DNA from: an uncultured Dorea sp.
Lineage (GTDB): Bacteria; Bacillota; Clostridia; Lachnospirales; Lachnospiraceae
Direction of reading: 5' to 3'
Length of the DNA stretch: 64,000 nucleotides
NCBI GenBank assembly: GCA_910584615.1
Contig: CAJUAM010000002.1
Span: forward strand, 1 to 64,000
Below the pieces are notes generated by a model. That model was given only the letters and a program-made list of their open reading frames with translations. It made no database searches and was not told the DNA's origin. A program made the position numbers and the translations under genes. Shown piece after piece: positions 1 to 8,613 of this stretch (its first letter is position 1; each line of letters opens with the position of its first letter).

Positions 1-19
1 ACCCTTGAAAACACTGGCT

Positions 20-1525
20 TTATTTGTCTAATGACTTCATCGTGGGGAACAGCAAAACGTCACGTATCGCCGCTGAATCTGTCATCAGCATGCACATCCT
101 GTCTATCCCAAATCCAATTCCTCCAGTTGGCGGCATACCAATCTCTAAAGCGTTCAGGAAATCTTCATCCGTCGTATTTGCTTCTTCATCTCCCTGCGCA
201 AGCAGCTCTTCCTGTGCCTTAAACCGTTCTCTCTGGTCGATCGGATCATTCAGCTCTGAATAAGCATTTGCCATCTCCCATCCATTCATAAAGAACTCAA
301 ATCTCTCTACATAATCCGGATCATCTGGTTTTTTCTTTGTAAGCGGAGATATTTCTATAGGATGATCCATGACAAAGGTTGGCTGGATCAAATGCTCTTC
401 TGCAAATTCTTCGAAAAACAGACTTAAGATATCTCCTTTCTTATGTCTATCCTCATACTCTACATGATGCTTGTCTGCAAGTTCTCTTGCCTGCTCTAAA
501 GTCTCCACCTCGTTCCAGTCTATGCCTGCGTATTTTTTCACTGCGTCAACCATCGTGATCCGTTCAAATGGTTTCCCCAGATCCATCTCTACGCCATTAT
601 AAACGATCGTCGTAGTTCCCAGGACCTCCTGCGCCACATGCCGGTACAGGTTTTCTGTCAGATCCATCATCCCGTTATAATCTGTATACGCCTGATAGAG
701 CTCCATCAGTGTAAACTCCGGATTATGCCTTGTATCAAGTCCTTCGTTACGGAATACCCGGCCGATCTCATACACTCTTTCAAGACCGCCTACGATTAAA
801 CGCTTCAGATAAAGCTCCAGCGAGATACGAAGCTTAAAATCCTCATCCAATGCGTTGAAATGCGTCTCAAACGGTCTTGCCGCCGCTCCGCCGGCATTGC
901 TTACAAGCATCGGTGTCTCTACTTCCAAAAATCCCTGTTCATCCAGATATCTTCTGATAGCGCTGATGATCTTTGAACGTTTGATAAATGTATCTCTTGA
1001 CTCCATATTCATGATAAGATCCACATATCTTTGACGATAACGCATATCTGTATTGGTCAGTCCATGATATTTTTCCGGCAGGATCTGAAGGCTCTTTGAA
1101 AGAAGCTTTATAGCTGATGCATGGATGGAGATCTCACCTGTTTTTGTCTTAAATACCTCACCCTCAAGTCCTACGATATCACCGATATCCATCTTTTTAA
1201 AATCTTTATATTCCTCTTCACCGATACTGTCTCTTGCCACATAGGACTGAATATTTCCGCTCTGGTCAAGAATGTTGCAAAAAGATGCCTTTCCCATAAC
1301 ACGCTTCTGCATGATACGTCCGGCCAAGATAACATGCTGCCCCTCAAGCTCATCATAATTATCCCTGATATCTGCTGCATGGTGTGTTGCGTCATATTTG
1401 GTGATAATAAACGGATTCTTACCCTCCGCCTGCAGATTGGCAAGCTTTTCCCGGCGAACCTTTCTAAGTTGGTTCACGTCCTGCTCTTTTACATTATTTT
1501 GCTGATTGTTCTTCTGTTCTCCCAC
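20..1525 (-). CDS. lysS: Lysyl-tRNA synthetase, class II
   Basis: Charges tRNA-Lys with lysine in the cytoplasm. The 501-residue protein has an N-terminal OB-fold anticodon-binding domain (about residues 60-150) followed by the class II catalytic core. Class II motif 2 is seen as RVFRNEG...HNPEFT near residues 258-276 and motif 3 as GIGFGIDRM at 469-477. Length is normal for bacterial LysS. The start is GTG at 1525, preceded by AAAGGAG with a 7-base gap. It lies 89 bases downstream of greA on the same strand, the usual greA-lysS order in Clostridia, with a hairpin between them. The stop codon is 19 bases from the window edge and the gene is complete. Confidence 0.97.
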   Translation of the reverse strand: MGEQKNNQQNNVKEQDVNQLRKVRREKLANLQAEGKNPFIITKYDATHHAADIRDNYDELEGQHVILAGRIMQKRVMGKASFCNILDQSGNIQSYVARDSIGEEEYKDFKKMDIGDIVGLEGEVFKTKTGEISIHASAIKLLSKSLQILPEKYHGLTNTDMRYRQRYVDLIMNMESRDTFIKRSKIISAIRRYLDEQGFLEVETPMLVSNAGGAAARPFETHFNALDEDFKLRISLELYLKRLIVGGLERVYEIGRVFRNEGLDTRHNPEFTLMELYQAYTDYNGMMDLTENLYRHVAQEVLGTTTIVYNGVEMDLGKPFERITMVDAVKKYAGIDWNEVETLEQARELADKHHVEYEDRHKKGDILSLFFEEFAEEHLIQPTFVMDHPIEISPLTKKKPDDPDYVERFEFFMNGWEMANAYSELNDPIDQRERFKAQEELLAQGDEEANTTDEDFLNALEIGMPPTGGIGFGIDRMCMLMTDSAAIRDVLLFPTMKSLDK

Positions 1526-1564
1526 GTTTTCTCTCCTTTCTGACCCCTCGTCAGAGCCAAATGA

Positions 1565-1587
1565 AACCCCTCTTATAATGAGGGGTT
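1565..1587 (-). terminator. Hairpin between greA and lysS
   Basis: Perfect 8-bp inverted repeat AACCCCTC / GAGGGGTT with a 7-base loop. On the minus strand it is followed by TTTCATTT, a weak U-tract, so it may be a partial terminator or attenuator between greA and lysS rather than a full stop. The other orientation also resembles a terminator. Confidence 0.45.
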
Positions 1588-1614
1588 CTTCTTATCTGCA
1601 TACACAAAAAGCTG

Positions 1615-2097
1615 TTAAACTGTACGGTCAATTGCCAGGACCTTATACTCCATCGTTCCGGCCTGTGTTTCGACCTCTACGATATCATTGACTTTCTTCC
1701 CCATCAAAGCCTGTCCCACTGGTGATTCATTGGAAATCTTCCCTGCCAGACTGTTCGCTTCTGTGGAGCCGACAATTTTAAACTCCATCTCTTCATCAAA
1801 TGTGATATCAAATACCTTTACTGTACATCCCACGTTTATCTTATCATAATCAACTTCATCTTCAACGACAACTTCTGCATTCTTAAGAATACCTTCTAAT
1901 TCCTCAATACGAGCCTCGATATCTCTCTGCTCATCCTTTGCCGCATCATACTCCGCATTCTCTGACAAATCGCCCTGTTCTCTTGCTTCCTTGATTTTCT
2001 GAGCGATCTCTCTGCGCTTTACCACCTTTAAATTCTCAAGCTCTTCCTCCAGTGCTTTCAGCCCCGCATACGTAAGTAATCTTTTCTTTGCTTCCAT
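1615..2097 (-). CDS. greA: Transcription elongation factor GreA
   Basis: Stimulates cleavage of backtracked RNA by RNA polymerase. The 160-residue protein has the N-terminal antiparallel coiled coil with the acidic tip DLSENAEYDAA (D43, E46), equivalent to the catalytic acidic pair of the family, and a C-terminal FKBP-like domain from about residue 80. A longer reading frame extends 24 codons upstream to 2169, but ATG 2097 has AAGGAG at correct spacing and gives the usual family length, so I chose it. Upstream of lysS on the same strand. Confidence 0.96.
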   Translation of the reverse strand: MEAKKRLLTYAGLKALEEELENLKVVKRREIAQKIKEAREQGDLSENAEYDAAKDEQRDIEARIEELEGILKNAEVVVEDEVDYDKINVGCTVKVFDITFDEEMEFKIVGSTEANSLAGKISNESPVGQALMGKKVNDIVEVETQAGTMEYKVLAIDRTV

Positions 2098-2174
2098 TTG
2101 TCTAGCTCCTTTTCTTTCTTCGTTATCACATGTTTCATGTGATGCATACAAGCAAATTCTGCAAAACAATTGTT

Positions 2175-2203
2175 GCTATAAAAATAACGAACATTTATGT
2201 AAA
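2175..2203 (-). promoter_or_regulatory. Possible sigma-A promoter for greA
   Basis: Minus-strand TTTACA (2203-2198), 17-base spacer, TATAGC (2180-2175), about 80 bases upstream of the greA start. The -10 is a weak match (4 of 6). The rest of the 2098-2415 gap is AT-rich and I see no gene or clear dusB terminator in it. Confidence 0.35.
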
Positions 2204-2415
2204 TAAAGATATTTTCACAATTTCAATATTATACATAATGCCCCCTGCAATGTCAACATTTTCCGAACAGAAATCATATATTCCAGCATAAAAGGTTTTT
2301 GTCCCCTTGTCCGGCTCTGATTCATTATATGCAATACAATGACTTTTTATTATACCTGCCGAAATGATAGTCCGCCCGTCCCGGAAAAAACATATTCAGC
2401 GAAAGGATCAAACGG

Positions 2416-3369
2416 TCATATCCTTTCATATAATAACTCTTCCATTTCCTCGTAAGACTCCGTTTTATTTATCTCATCTCTTAGTTTTGCCGAACCTTTC
2501 AGCCCCTTTGTATACCACGCCACATGCTTTCTCATCTCCCGTACACCAAGATAATCTCCTTTGAATTGGATCTGCATCTTCGCATGTAAAAGCATCATAT
2601 CCCGTATCGAGGCGCGGTCCGGTCCCGGCAGAAGCTTTCCGGTTCTTTCATATTGGACAAGTTCTGAAAATATCCATGGATTACCCTGTGCTCCTCTTGC
2701 GATCATTACTCCGTCGCAGCCGGTCTGTTCACGAAGCGCGAGAGCGCTTTTTACTGAAAACACATCTCCGTTTCCAATTACCGGGATAGACACCGCCCCC
2801 TTTACCTGCCGGATTATATCCCAGTCTGCCTTTCCGGAATAATACTGCTCCCTTGTTCTTCCATGGACGGCAATCGCAGCCGCTCCTGCTGCTTCTGCAA
2901 TCTTCGCGATCTCCACTGCATTCACATGATTTTCGTCAAATCCCTTGCGGATCTTTACCGTCACCGGTTTCCTGATCGCCTTTACAGTTTTTGATACAAT
3001 CTCATAAACCAGCCCGGGCTGGTTCATAAGCGCGGAACCCTCCCCATTTTTCACCACTTTCGGAACCGGACAGCCCATATTGATATCTAAAATCTGGAAG
3101 GGAAGTTCTTCTATCTCCTGTGCCATCCGGCTTATAATATCTGCATCTGATCCGAACAGCTGTAAGGATACCGGGTATTCATCCGGATGGATACTAAGCA
3201 GGGTCTTTGTGTTTTTATTCTTATACTGAAGTGCTTTTGCACTGATCATCTCCATACAAAGAAGTCCCGCTCCCTGCTCCTTACAGAGCAGACGGAACGG
3301 AAGATCTGTGACACCTGCCATCGGTGCCAGTATATATGGATTTTCAAGTTTTACATTTCCGATATCCAT
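2416..3369 (-). CDS. dusB: tRNA dihydrouridine synthase, DusB type
   Basis: FMN-dependent reduction of specific uridines in the tRNA D-loop. The TIM-barrel signature LAPMAGVTDLPFR is at residues 14-26, and the catalytic cysteine lies in NMGCP (C100). The 317-residue length is typical. It starts 12 bases after the coaX stop. No clear Shine-Dalgarno sequence precedes ATG 3369, so translation is probably coupled to coaX. Last gene of the birA / small protein / coaX / dusB run. Confidence 0.94.
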   Translation of the reverse strand: MDIGNVKLENPYILAPMAGVTDLPFRLLCKEQGAGLLCMEMISAKALQYKNKNTKTLLSIHPDEYPVSLQLFGSDADIISRMAQEIEELPFQILDINMGCPVPKVVKNGEGSALMNQPGLVYEIVSKTVKAIRKPVTVKIRKGFDENHVNAVEIAKIAEAAGAAAIAVHGRTREQYYSGKADWDIIRQVKGAVSIPVIGNGDVFSVKSALALREQTGCDGVMIARGAQGNPWIFSELVQYERTGKLLPGPDRASIRDMMLLHAKMQIQFKGDYLGVREMRKHVAWYTKGLKGSAKLRDEINKTESYEEMEELLYERI

Positions 3370-3381
3370 CTAAACACCATT

Positions 3382-4152
3382 TTAACGTTTGTTTTTCTCA
3401 TAAATGATCCTAAGCCCCTTAAGTGTAAGCTGCGGATCATATACATCAATCACTTTTGTTTCTTTCGCGATAATATTCCCAAGTCCTCCGCTGGCTACAA
3501 CTTTCGCATCCGTATACCCAGACTCTCTGCGGATCCTGTCTACAATATACTCTACCTGCCCGATCTGTCCGAACACAATTCCCGCCTGCATGCTCGAAAC
3601 AGTTTCCTTCGCAAGGATCGTACTTGGCTTTTTGATTTCAATGGCAGGAAGCATGGCAGCCTGCCCCCACATCGCCTGCGCGGATGTACGGATTCCAGGC
3701 GCGATCACAGCCCCTTCAAATGTTGCTTCCGGTCCCACAATGTCATAAGTAGTCGCGGTTCCAAAATCAATCACTATTACCGGCCCTCCATAGAGAGTGT
3801 ATGCTGCCACAGCATCTACAATACGATCTGCCCCCACCTGTTTTGGATTCTCTGTTACGATCCGGATCCCGGTCTTAATCCCCGCGGACACAATAATCGG
3901 TTTGATCCCAAAATATTTGATCATGGCACTTCCAAGAGAATGCATGATATCGGGAACAACAGATGCTATAATGACCGCATTGATATCTCTGCTCAAAATC
4001 CCCTGTCTCTCAACCAGTTCCTTCAGCATGATCCCGTATTCATCAGAAGTCCTTGGCAATTTCGTTGTCATGCGGAACGTACCAAGCAATTCTTCCTTTT
4101 TAAATACTCCCAAAGTAATATTCGTATTCCCCACATCAATGACTAACAGCAT
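3382..4152 (-). CDS. coaX: Type III pantothenate kinase
   Basis: Phosphorylates pantothenate, the first step of coenzyme A synthesis. Motifs of the ASKHA-fold type III family are visible: DVGNTN at 6-11, GADR at 107-110 and DFGTATT at 129-135. The 256-residue length is standard. ATG 4152 is preceded by GGGAGGAG. The 5' end overlaps the 3' end of the upstream small gene by 10 bases, implying translational coupling. birA lies just upstream, so biotin ligase and CoA kinase are co-transcribed, as in many Firmicutes. Confidence 0.95.
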   Translation of the reverse strand: MLLVIDVGNTNITLGVFKKEELLGTFRMTTKLPRTSDEYGIMLKELVERQGILSRDINAVIIASVVPDIMHSLGSAMIKYFGIKPIIVSAGIKTGIRIVTENPKQVGADRIVDAVAAYTLYGGPVIVIDFGTATTYDIVGPEATFEGAVIAPGIRTSAQAMWGQAAMLPAIEIKKPSTILAKETVSSMQAGIVFGQIGQVEYIVDRIRRESGYTDAKVVASGGLGNIIAKETKVIDVYDPQLTLKGLRIIYEKNKR

Positions 4153-4478
4153 AGGTCTCCTCCCAGAAAAAATACTTTATAATACATCTGAAGCGCCTCA
4201 AGCAAGTCTTCTTTTTCCCGCTGAAGCTGTTTGATCTTAAGATGACTTCCAATCTCGTCAAACATCGGATCAAATTCTTCAGATGTGACTTCAAAACACA
4301 ATCTTGCATCTTCATCATAAACAAGCGTCAGTATCCCTCCCACATCATTGACATACAATACGCACATAATCTTTAGTTCATCCTTGATATTATCCGGAAG
4401 CGCATCAAAATCCGGATTCAGATAATATTTTTCTTCATAAGAATTCGCGCCGCACAAAACAATCTTTTCTTCGTACAT
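4143..4478 (-). CDS. Small conserved protein between birA and coaX (DUF6145-like)
   Basis: A 111-residue cytoplasmic protein with an acidic middle section and a predicted C-terminal helix; no signal peptide or membrane segment. ATG 4478 is preceded by GGGAGGG. It overlaps coaX by 10 bases and begins 17 bases after the birA stop, so it is part of the same operon. It resembles a small family (DUF6145 from memory) found at this position in Lachnospiraceae. The function is unknown, and I do not claim a role in biotin or CoA metabolism beyond its position. Confidence 0.8.
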   Translation of the reverse strand: MYEEKIVLCGANSYEEKYYLNPDFDALPDNIKDELKIMCVLYVNDVGGILTLVYDEDARLCFEVTSEEFDPMFDEIGSHLKIKQLQREKEDLLEALQMYYKVFFLGGDLCC

Positions 4479-4495
4479 ATTCCCTCCCTTGCATG

Positions 4496-5476
4496 TTACA
4501 CGTAACCATATATACCCCGAACTGATACTTCTCCTGCAAAAACATATTTTCTCTGACCATCCGGCAGCTTAACGATAAGTTCTCCCGTCTTATCAATCCC
4601 TTCTGCCACGGCCCTGTACTCATTGCCAGGCTCCAGCACTTTAACTTCCTGTCCGCGGTTTACCAGTATGGAATCATAGGCAGCTTTGATACCGGATAAA
4701 TCCCCTGTCTTTAAGAACGCTTCATAATTCTTCTCGAACTGCTCCAGTACTGCCGCGATCAGTTCAGAACGCTTGTAAGTGATTCCTGTCTGCTCGTAAA
4801 GTGATGCCGCTATATCCTTTATCTCTTCCGGAAACTGGTGCTGATTCACGTTAATACCTACACCAATAACAACATAATTGACAAATACTATCTCTGTTGC
4901 CATCTCCGTCAATATCCCGCATACTTTTTTCTTATTGACCACAATATCATTCGGCCACTTTATCTGCGTTTCAATACCCGTTACCCTTCGGATCCCTTCT
5001 GCCACGCTAAGTCCCATCACCAAAGTCAGCATCGGCGCTTTATCAGGCGTAATCTCAGGCCGCAGCAAGATTGTCATATAAATACTCTCACCCGGAGGCG
5101 ATTCCCATCCACGGCCTCTCCTGCCCTTTCCCGCACTTTGCTTATCCGCAATAAAAAGGGTCCCGTGGACACCATTCTTTTCACCGGAATCTTTTGCCTG
5201 GTTATTTGTCGAATCCGTCTCATCAAAATACACAACCTGACTTCCTGCCCACTTTGTCCTAAGGAGACTCCTTATCTCAGCTTCGGATATCACATCAGGA
5301 GAACTGACCAGATGATAGCCGCGGTTTCTGACCGCTTTGATCACATACCCCTCTTTTTTAAGCTGCTCCATCACTTTCCATACAGAAGTCCTCGATACCT
5401 TAAAGTAATCGCACAACTGCTGCCCTGAAATATATCCATCCTTTTTCTTTAATAACCGCAATATCTCATTTTTCAT
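4496..5476 (-). CDS. birA: Bifunctional biotin-protein ligase / biotin operon repressor BirA
   Basis: Attaches biotin to carboxylase carrier proteins and, through an N-terminal winged helix, can repress biotin genes. The 326-residue form starts at ATG 5476, preceded by AAGGAGAG; a 10-residue longer frame lacks a ribosome site. The N-terminal HTH covers about residues 1-60 (SRTSVWKVMEQLKKEGY). The ligase domain carries the biotin loop GKGRRGRGWESP, the KWPNDI motif and the GILTE segment. A C-terminal SH3-like domain follows. No biotin synthesis genes are nearby. Confidence 0.95.
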   Translation of the reverse strand: MKNEILRLLKKKDGYISGQQLCDYFKVSRTSVWKVMEQLKKEGYVIKAVRNRGYHLVSSPDVISEAEIRSLLRTKWAGSQVVYFDETDSTNNQAKDSGEKNGVHGTLFIADKQSAGKGRRGRGWESPPGESIYMTILLRPEITPDKAPMLTLVMGLSVAEGIRRVTGIETQIKWPNDIVVNKKKVCGILTEMATEIVFVNYVVIGVGINVNQHQFPEEIKDIAASLYEQTGITYKRSELIAAVLEQFEKNYEAFLKTGDLSGIKAAYDSILVNRGQEVKVLEPGNEYRAVAEGIDKTGELIVKLPDGQRKYVFAGEVSVRGIYGYV

Positions 5477-5540
5477 AACCCCGCTCTCCTTCTTATACAC
5501 TGGCAAGGGATTGTCATCATTTCACTTTTGTACGCAACGC

Positions 5541-5577
5541 AACACCATTACTTCGTTTTACACGCAGTAATGGTGTT
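5541..5577. repeat. Inverted repeat between the SPFH gene and birA
   Basis: Perfect 12-bp arms AACACCATTACT / AGTAATGGTGTT around a 13-base loop. On the minus strand it is preceded by A-rich sequence and not followed by a T-run, so it is a poor terminator for the SPFH gene. In the plus direction it is followed by TTTTAAAAAAA. Its role is unclear. Confidence 0.5.
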
Positions 5578-5602
5578 TTAAAAAAATGACTTTATTATAT
5601 TT

Positions 5603-6550
5603 TTACTGTTCCTTCTCTCCTACTTCTACAACTGATTTTACCAGTCCGGCAATACTTTGTATTTCTGATGGGATAATGATCTTCGTTGCTTTCCCATCTG
5701 CCGCCTTCTCAAATGCCTCCAGGCTCTTCATCGTAAGAACTGCTTCGTCTGCGCCAGCCTCCTTAAGGAAACGGATACCGTCTGCATTAGCCTGCTGCAC
5801 CTTAAGGATCGCCTCTGCTTCACCCTCTGCCTGACGGATCATAGCTTCTTTCTGTGCTTCCGCGCGTAAGATCGCTGCCTGCTTCTCTGCCTCAGCATCA
5901 AGGATCGCTGACTCTTTATTACCCTCTGCTACGAGAATCGTAGACTTCTTCTCGCCTTCTGCCCTAAGAATTGCCTCACGCCTCTCTCTTTCTGCCTTCA
6001 TCTGCTTTTCCATCGCATCCTGAATCGCTGCCGGCGGAATGATATTCTTAAGCTCTACACGATTAACTTTGATACCCCACGGGTCTGTCGCCACATCAAG
6101 AGAAGCTCTCATCTTTGTATTGATCGTCTCTCTGGAAGTGAGCGTCTGATCTAATTCCAGATCACCGATAATATTACGAAGGGTTGTCGCCGTCAGGTTT
6201 TCAATAGCCATGATCGGATTCGCCACACCGTAGCAGAACATCTTCGGATCTGTTATCTGATAAAATACTACCGTATCTATCCTCATCGTTACATTATCTT
6301 TAGTAATAACCGGCTGCGGAGCAAAGTCTACGACCTGTTCTTTCAGATCGACCTTTCTTGCAACCCGGTCAATAACAGGCATCTTAAAATGAAGTCCTGT
6401 GCCCCATGTCGTCTGGTAAGCTCCCAGTCTTTCTATAACCAATGCCTGTGCCTGCTTTACGATCCTGATACATGATGTCAGAATCACAAGCAGCACGATC
6501 ACTACTATAATCCAAAATAATCCTAAAACCATACTTACAACGCCACTCAT
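5603..6550 (-). CDS. SPFH/band 7 membrane protein (stomatin/QmcA-like)
   Basis: A 315-residue protein with one N-terminal membrane helix (about residues 5-30), then the SPFH domain (about 30-190) and a long Ala/Glu-rich coiled coil (about 185-255) typical of oligomerising stomatins. The family scaffolds membrane microdomains and modulates proteases or lipid order. ATG 6550 has AAAAGGAGG. It sits 2 bases downstream of an NfeD-like gene, the conserved pairing of this superfamily. The substrate or partner protein cannot be inferred. Confidence 0.92.
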   Translation of the reverse strand: MSGVVSMVLGLFWIIVVIVLLVILTSCIRIVKQAQALVIERLGAYQTTWGTGLHFKMPVIDRVARKVDLKEQVVDFAPQPVITKDNVTMRIDTVVFYQITDPKMFCYGVANPIMAIENLTATTLRNIIGDLELDQTLTSRETINTKMRASLDVATDPWGIKVNRVELKNIIPPAAIQDAMEKQMKAERERREAILRAEGEKKSTILVAEGNKESAILDAEAEKQAAILRAEAQKEAMIRQAEGEAEAILKVQQANADGIRFLKEAGADEAVLTMKSLEAFEKAADGKATKIIIPSEIQSIAGLVKSVVEVGEKEQ

Positions 6551-6552
6551 AT

Positions 6553-6987
6553 CTAGTCCTCCTTTTCCCTGACAATCAGCTTCACTCCTTGTATTCCTTC
6601 AATTACTACAACGGTGTCCTTCCTGATCTTTCCATCTGGTTCATCTGTCTTTGCCGACCATTCCTGACCATTAACCTCAACTCTTCCTGCAGCCTTGAGC
6701 GTGTTGATATCTTCTATCACCAGCGCTGTGTGTCCGATCAGGCCCTCTGCATTTGTCTTCTGCCGCTCCTGATTGAAATACTTTACCGCTATCGGTCTTG
6801 TAACCACAAGAAGTATGACCGATACTGCCAGAAATACAACTACCTGAACCGTAATCCCGAAGCCTATCACTCCCGCAAGAAAAGCTGCTAACGCGCCGCC
6901 CGCGAACCAAATCGTCGTAAGCCCCATCGTCACGATCTCAATAATCAGCAATACTACGAATAACACCAGCCAACATACTGTCTGCAT
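6553..6987 (-). CDS. NfeD-like membrane protein with OB-fold
   Basis: A 144-residue protein with about three hydrophobic segments in residues 1-75 followed by a soluble C-terminal OB-like domain (GLIGHTALVIEDI...GRVEVNGQEW). This is the short NfeD type lacking the ClpP-like protease domain. The family partners with SPFH proteins, and the partner gene follows after 2 bases. I place the start at ATG 6987, preceded by AGAGGGAAG; an upstream frame of 29 further codons runs into the promoter and is not likely translated. Confidence 0.9.
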   Translation of the reverse strand: MQTVCWLVLFVVLLIIEIVTMGLTTIWFAGGALAAFLAGVIGFGITVQVVVFLAVSVILLVVTRPIAVKYFNQERQKTNAEGLIGHTALVIEDINTLKAAGRVEVNGQEWSAKTDEPDGKIRKDTVVVIEGIQGVKLIVREKED

Positions 6988-7031
6988 ATTCTTCCCTCTT
7001 TTCTTATGCTTTAGTATCTCTTCTCTATATA

Positions 7032-7060
7032 ATTTTACTATACTTTTTTCGATAAAGCAA
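7032..7060 (-). promoter_or_regulatory. Sigma-A promoter for the nfeD-SPFH operon
   Basis: Minus-strand TTGCTT (7060-7055), 17-base spacer, TAAAAT (7037-7032), about 45 bases upstream of the NfeD start. Three phased direct repeats lie immediately upstream. Confidence 0.6.
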
Positions 7061-7072
7061 TCGTCCTGCGCC

Positions 7073-7101
7073 AATGTAACAAGAATGTAACAGGAATGTA
7101 A
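7073..7101 (-). promoter_or_regulatory. Three phased TTACATT repeats, putative OmpR-family regulator site
   Basis: On the minus strand TTACATT occurs three times with exactly 11-base spacing (plus-strand AATGTAA at 7073-7079, 7084-7090 and 7095-7101), ending 12 bases upstream of the -35 box. Direct repeats spaced one helical turn apart are typical of OmpR/PhoB-family response regulators. An OmpR-family regulator is encoded at 7924-8613, two genes upstream. The link is inference. Confidence 0.5.
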
Positions 7102-7117
7102 TAACCAATATATTATT

Positions 7118-7909
7118 CTAGCTTTTACGCCTCTGCCGCGCTGCTTCGAACATCAGTACAGAAGCCGCCACTGCCGCATTCAGCGATTCCACCTGCCCGC
7201 ACATGGGAATCTTAATATACTGGTCTGCGCACTTCGCAACTTCTTTTCTCAGCCCATTCCCTTCGTTCCCTATAAGAAACGCGCTTTTCTGGCAGTAACA
7301 GACTTCATCATAAGCACAGCTTCCTTTAAGATGAGCTGCCAGAAAACGAATCCCTTTCTGCTTAAGACAACATATTGTCTTTACCAGGTCCTCTACATAC
7401 ACAAACGGCATACGATACACAGAACCCATGGTGGACCGGATCGTCTTCGGATTGTAGATATCTACGCAGTCCTCACTCATAATGATCCCTGTTATCCCCG
7501 CTCCCTCAGCCGTTCTGACAATCGTACCGAGGTTGCCGGGATCCTGGATATTATCAAGTACTAAAAGCAGAGGATTTTCTCCGCCGGACACTTCTAAAAG
7601 ACTATCCTGTCTCTGCCTTGCCACACATAAGATGCCCTGCGGGGTCTTCGTGTCTGAAACATGGTCAAACACTGAGTCATCCAAAAGTTCTGTCTTAATG
7701 CCATATCCAGATGCTTTTCTATGGATCAATTCCCCTTCTTTTTCCATAAATGCCTGTGTCGCATAAATTTCTAATATCCTGTCTTTTGGTATTTCTCTAA
7801 ACATCCGGATACCCTCAACAAGAAACACCTTTTCACAGTCTCTTAGTTTCTTCTTTTTTTTGAGGTTTATCAGGCGTTTCACCTTTGTATTTGACGTACT
7901 TGTGATCAT
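7118..7909 (-). CDS. TrmH/SpoU-family RNA 2'-O-methyltransferase
   Basis: A SPOUT-superfamily methyltransferase acting on tRNA or 23S rRNA ribose. The N-terminal substrate-binding domain covers about residues 1-100. The three knotted motifs are present: motif 1 with NIQDPGNLGTIVRTAEGAG, a glycine-rich motif 2 (LIGNEGNGL) and motif 3 with VESLNAAVAASV near the C-terminus. The 263-residue length is typical of the RlmB/TrmH-like group, but the exact target nucleotide cannot be assigned. It starts 14 bases after the response-regulator stop and is probably in the same operon. Confidence 0.92.
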   Translation of the reverse strand: MITSTSNTKVKRLINLKKKKKLRDCEKVFLVEGIRMFREIPKDRILEIYATQAFMEKEGELIHRKASGYGIKTELLDDSVFDHVSDTKTPQGILCVARQRQDSLLEVSGGENPLLLVLDNIQDPGNLGTIVRTAEGAGITGIIMSEDCVDIYNPKTIRSTMGSVYRMPFVYVEDLVKTICCLKQKGIRFLAAHLKGSCAYDEVCYCQKSAFLIGNEGNGLRKEVAKCADQYIKIPMCGQVESLNAAVAASVLMFEAARQRRKS

Positions 7910-7923
7910 ATCATTTACCTGCT

Positions 7924-8613
7924 TTACACTTTAAACCGGTACCCTACACCCCAGATAGTCTCAATATACTGGGGATTCGACGTATCCATCTCTATCTTTT
8001 CACGTATCTTTTTAATATGCACAGTTACTGTAGCAATATCTCCGATTGATTCCATATCCCAAATTTCCCTGAACAGCTCTTCCTTTGTGTACACATGGTT
8101 CGGATGGCTGGCAAGAAATGTAAGAAGATCGAATTCTTTTGTTGTGAATGTCCGCTCTTCCTCATTAATCCATACCCTTCTTGCCGTAGTGTCAATCTTT
8201 AATCCACGGATTTCAATAACTTTATTCTTCTGCGCCGCGCTTCCTGTCAGCCGGTCATAACGCGCCAGATGCGCCTTCACCCTGGCCACCAGCTCACTGG
8301 GGCTAAACGGCTTCGTCATGTAATCATCCGCTCCAAGTCCTAATCCACGGATCTTATCTATATCGTCTTTCTTCGCTGATACCATGATGATCGGAGTATT
8401 CTTTTCCTCCCGAATCTGCCTGCACATGTCAAATCCATCCACCCCCGGAAGCATAAGGTCAAGGATAAACAAATCATAATTTTCCTTCAAGGCTTTGGCA
8501 AGTCCGCCATGCCCGTCATTAGCTACTTCCACCTTAAAACCGCTCAGTTCCAGATAATCCTTTTCAAGGTCTGCAATCGCCTCTTCATCTTCAACAATCA
8601 AAATCTTACTCAT
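7924..8613 (-). CDS. OmpR/PhoB-family response regulator
   Basis: A 229-residue two-component regulator: receiver domain (1-120) with phosphoacceptor D52, acidic residues at 8-10 and the conserved lysine in MVSAKKDD, then a winged-helix DNA-binding domain (about 130-229) ending in WGVGYRFKV. Its gene overlaps the upstream sensor kinase by 8 bases, so the two form a cognate pair. The signal is unknown. Possible targets are the phased repeats upstream of nfeD. Confidence 0.95.
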   Translation of the reverse strand: MSKILIVEDEEAIADLEKDYLELSGFKVEVANDGHGGLAKALKENYDLFILDLMLPGVDGFDMCRQIREEKNTPIIMVSAKKDDIDKIRGLGLGADDYMTKPFSPSELVARVKAHLARYDRLTGSAAQKNKVIEIRGLKIDTTARRVWINEEERTFTTKEFDLLTFLASHPNHVYTKEELFREIWDMESIGDIATVTVHIKKIREKIEMDTSNPQYIETIWGVGYRFKV

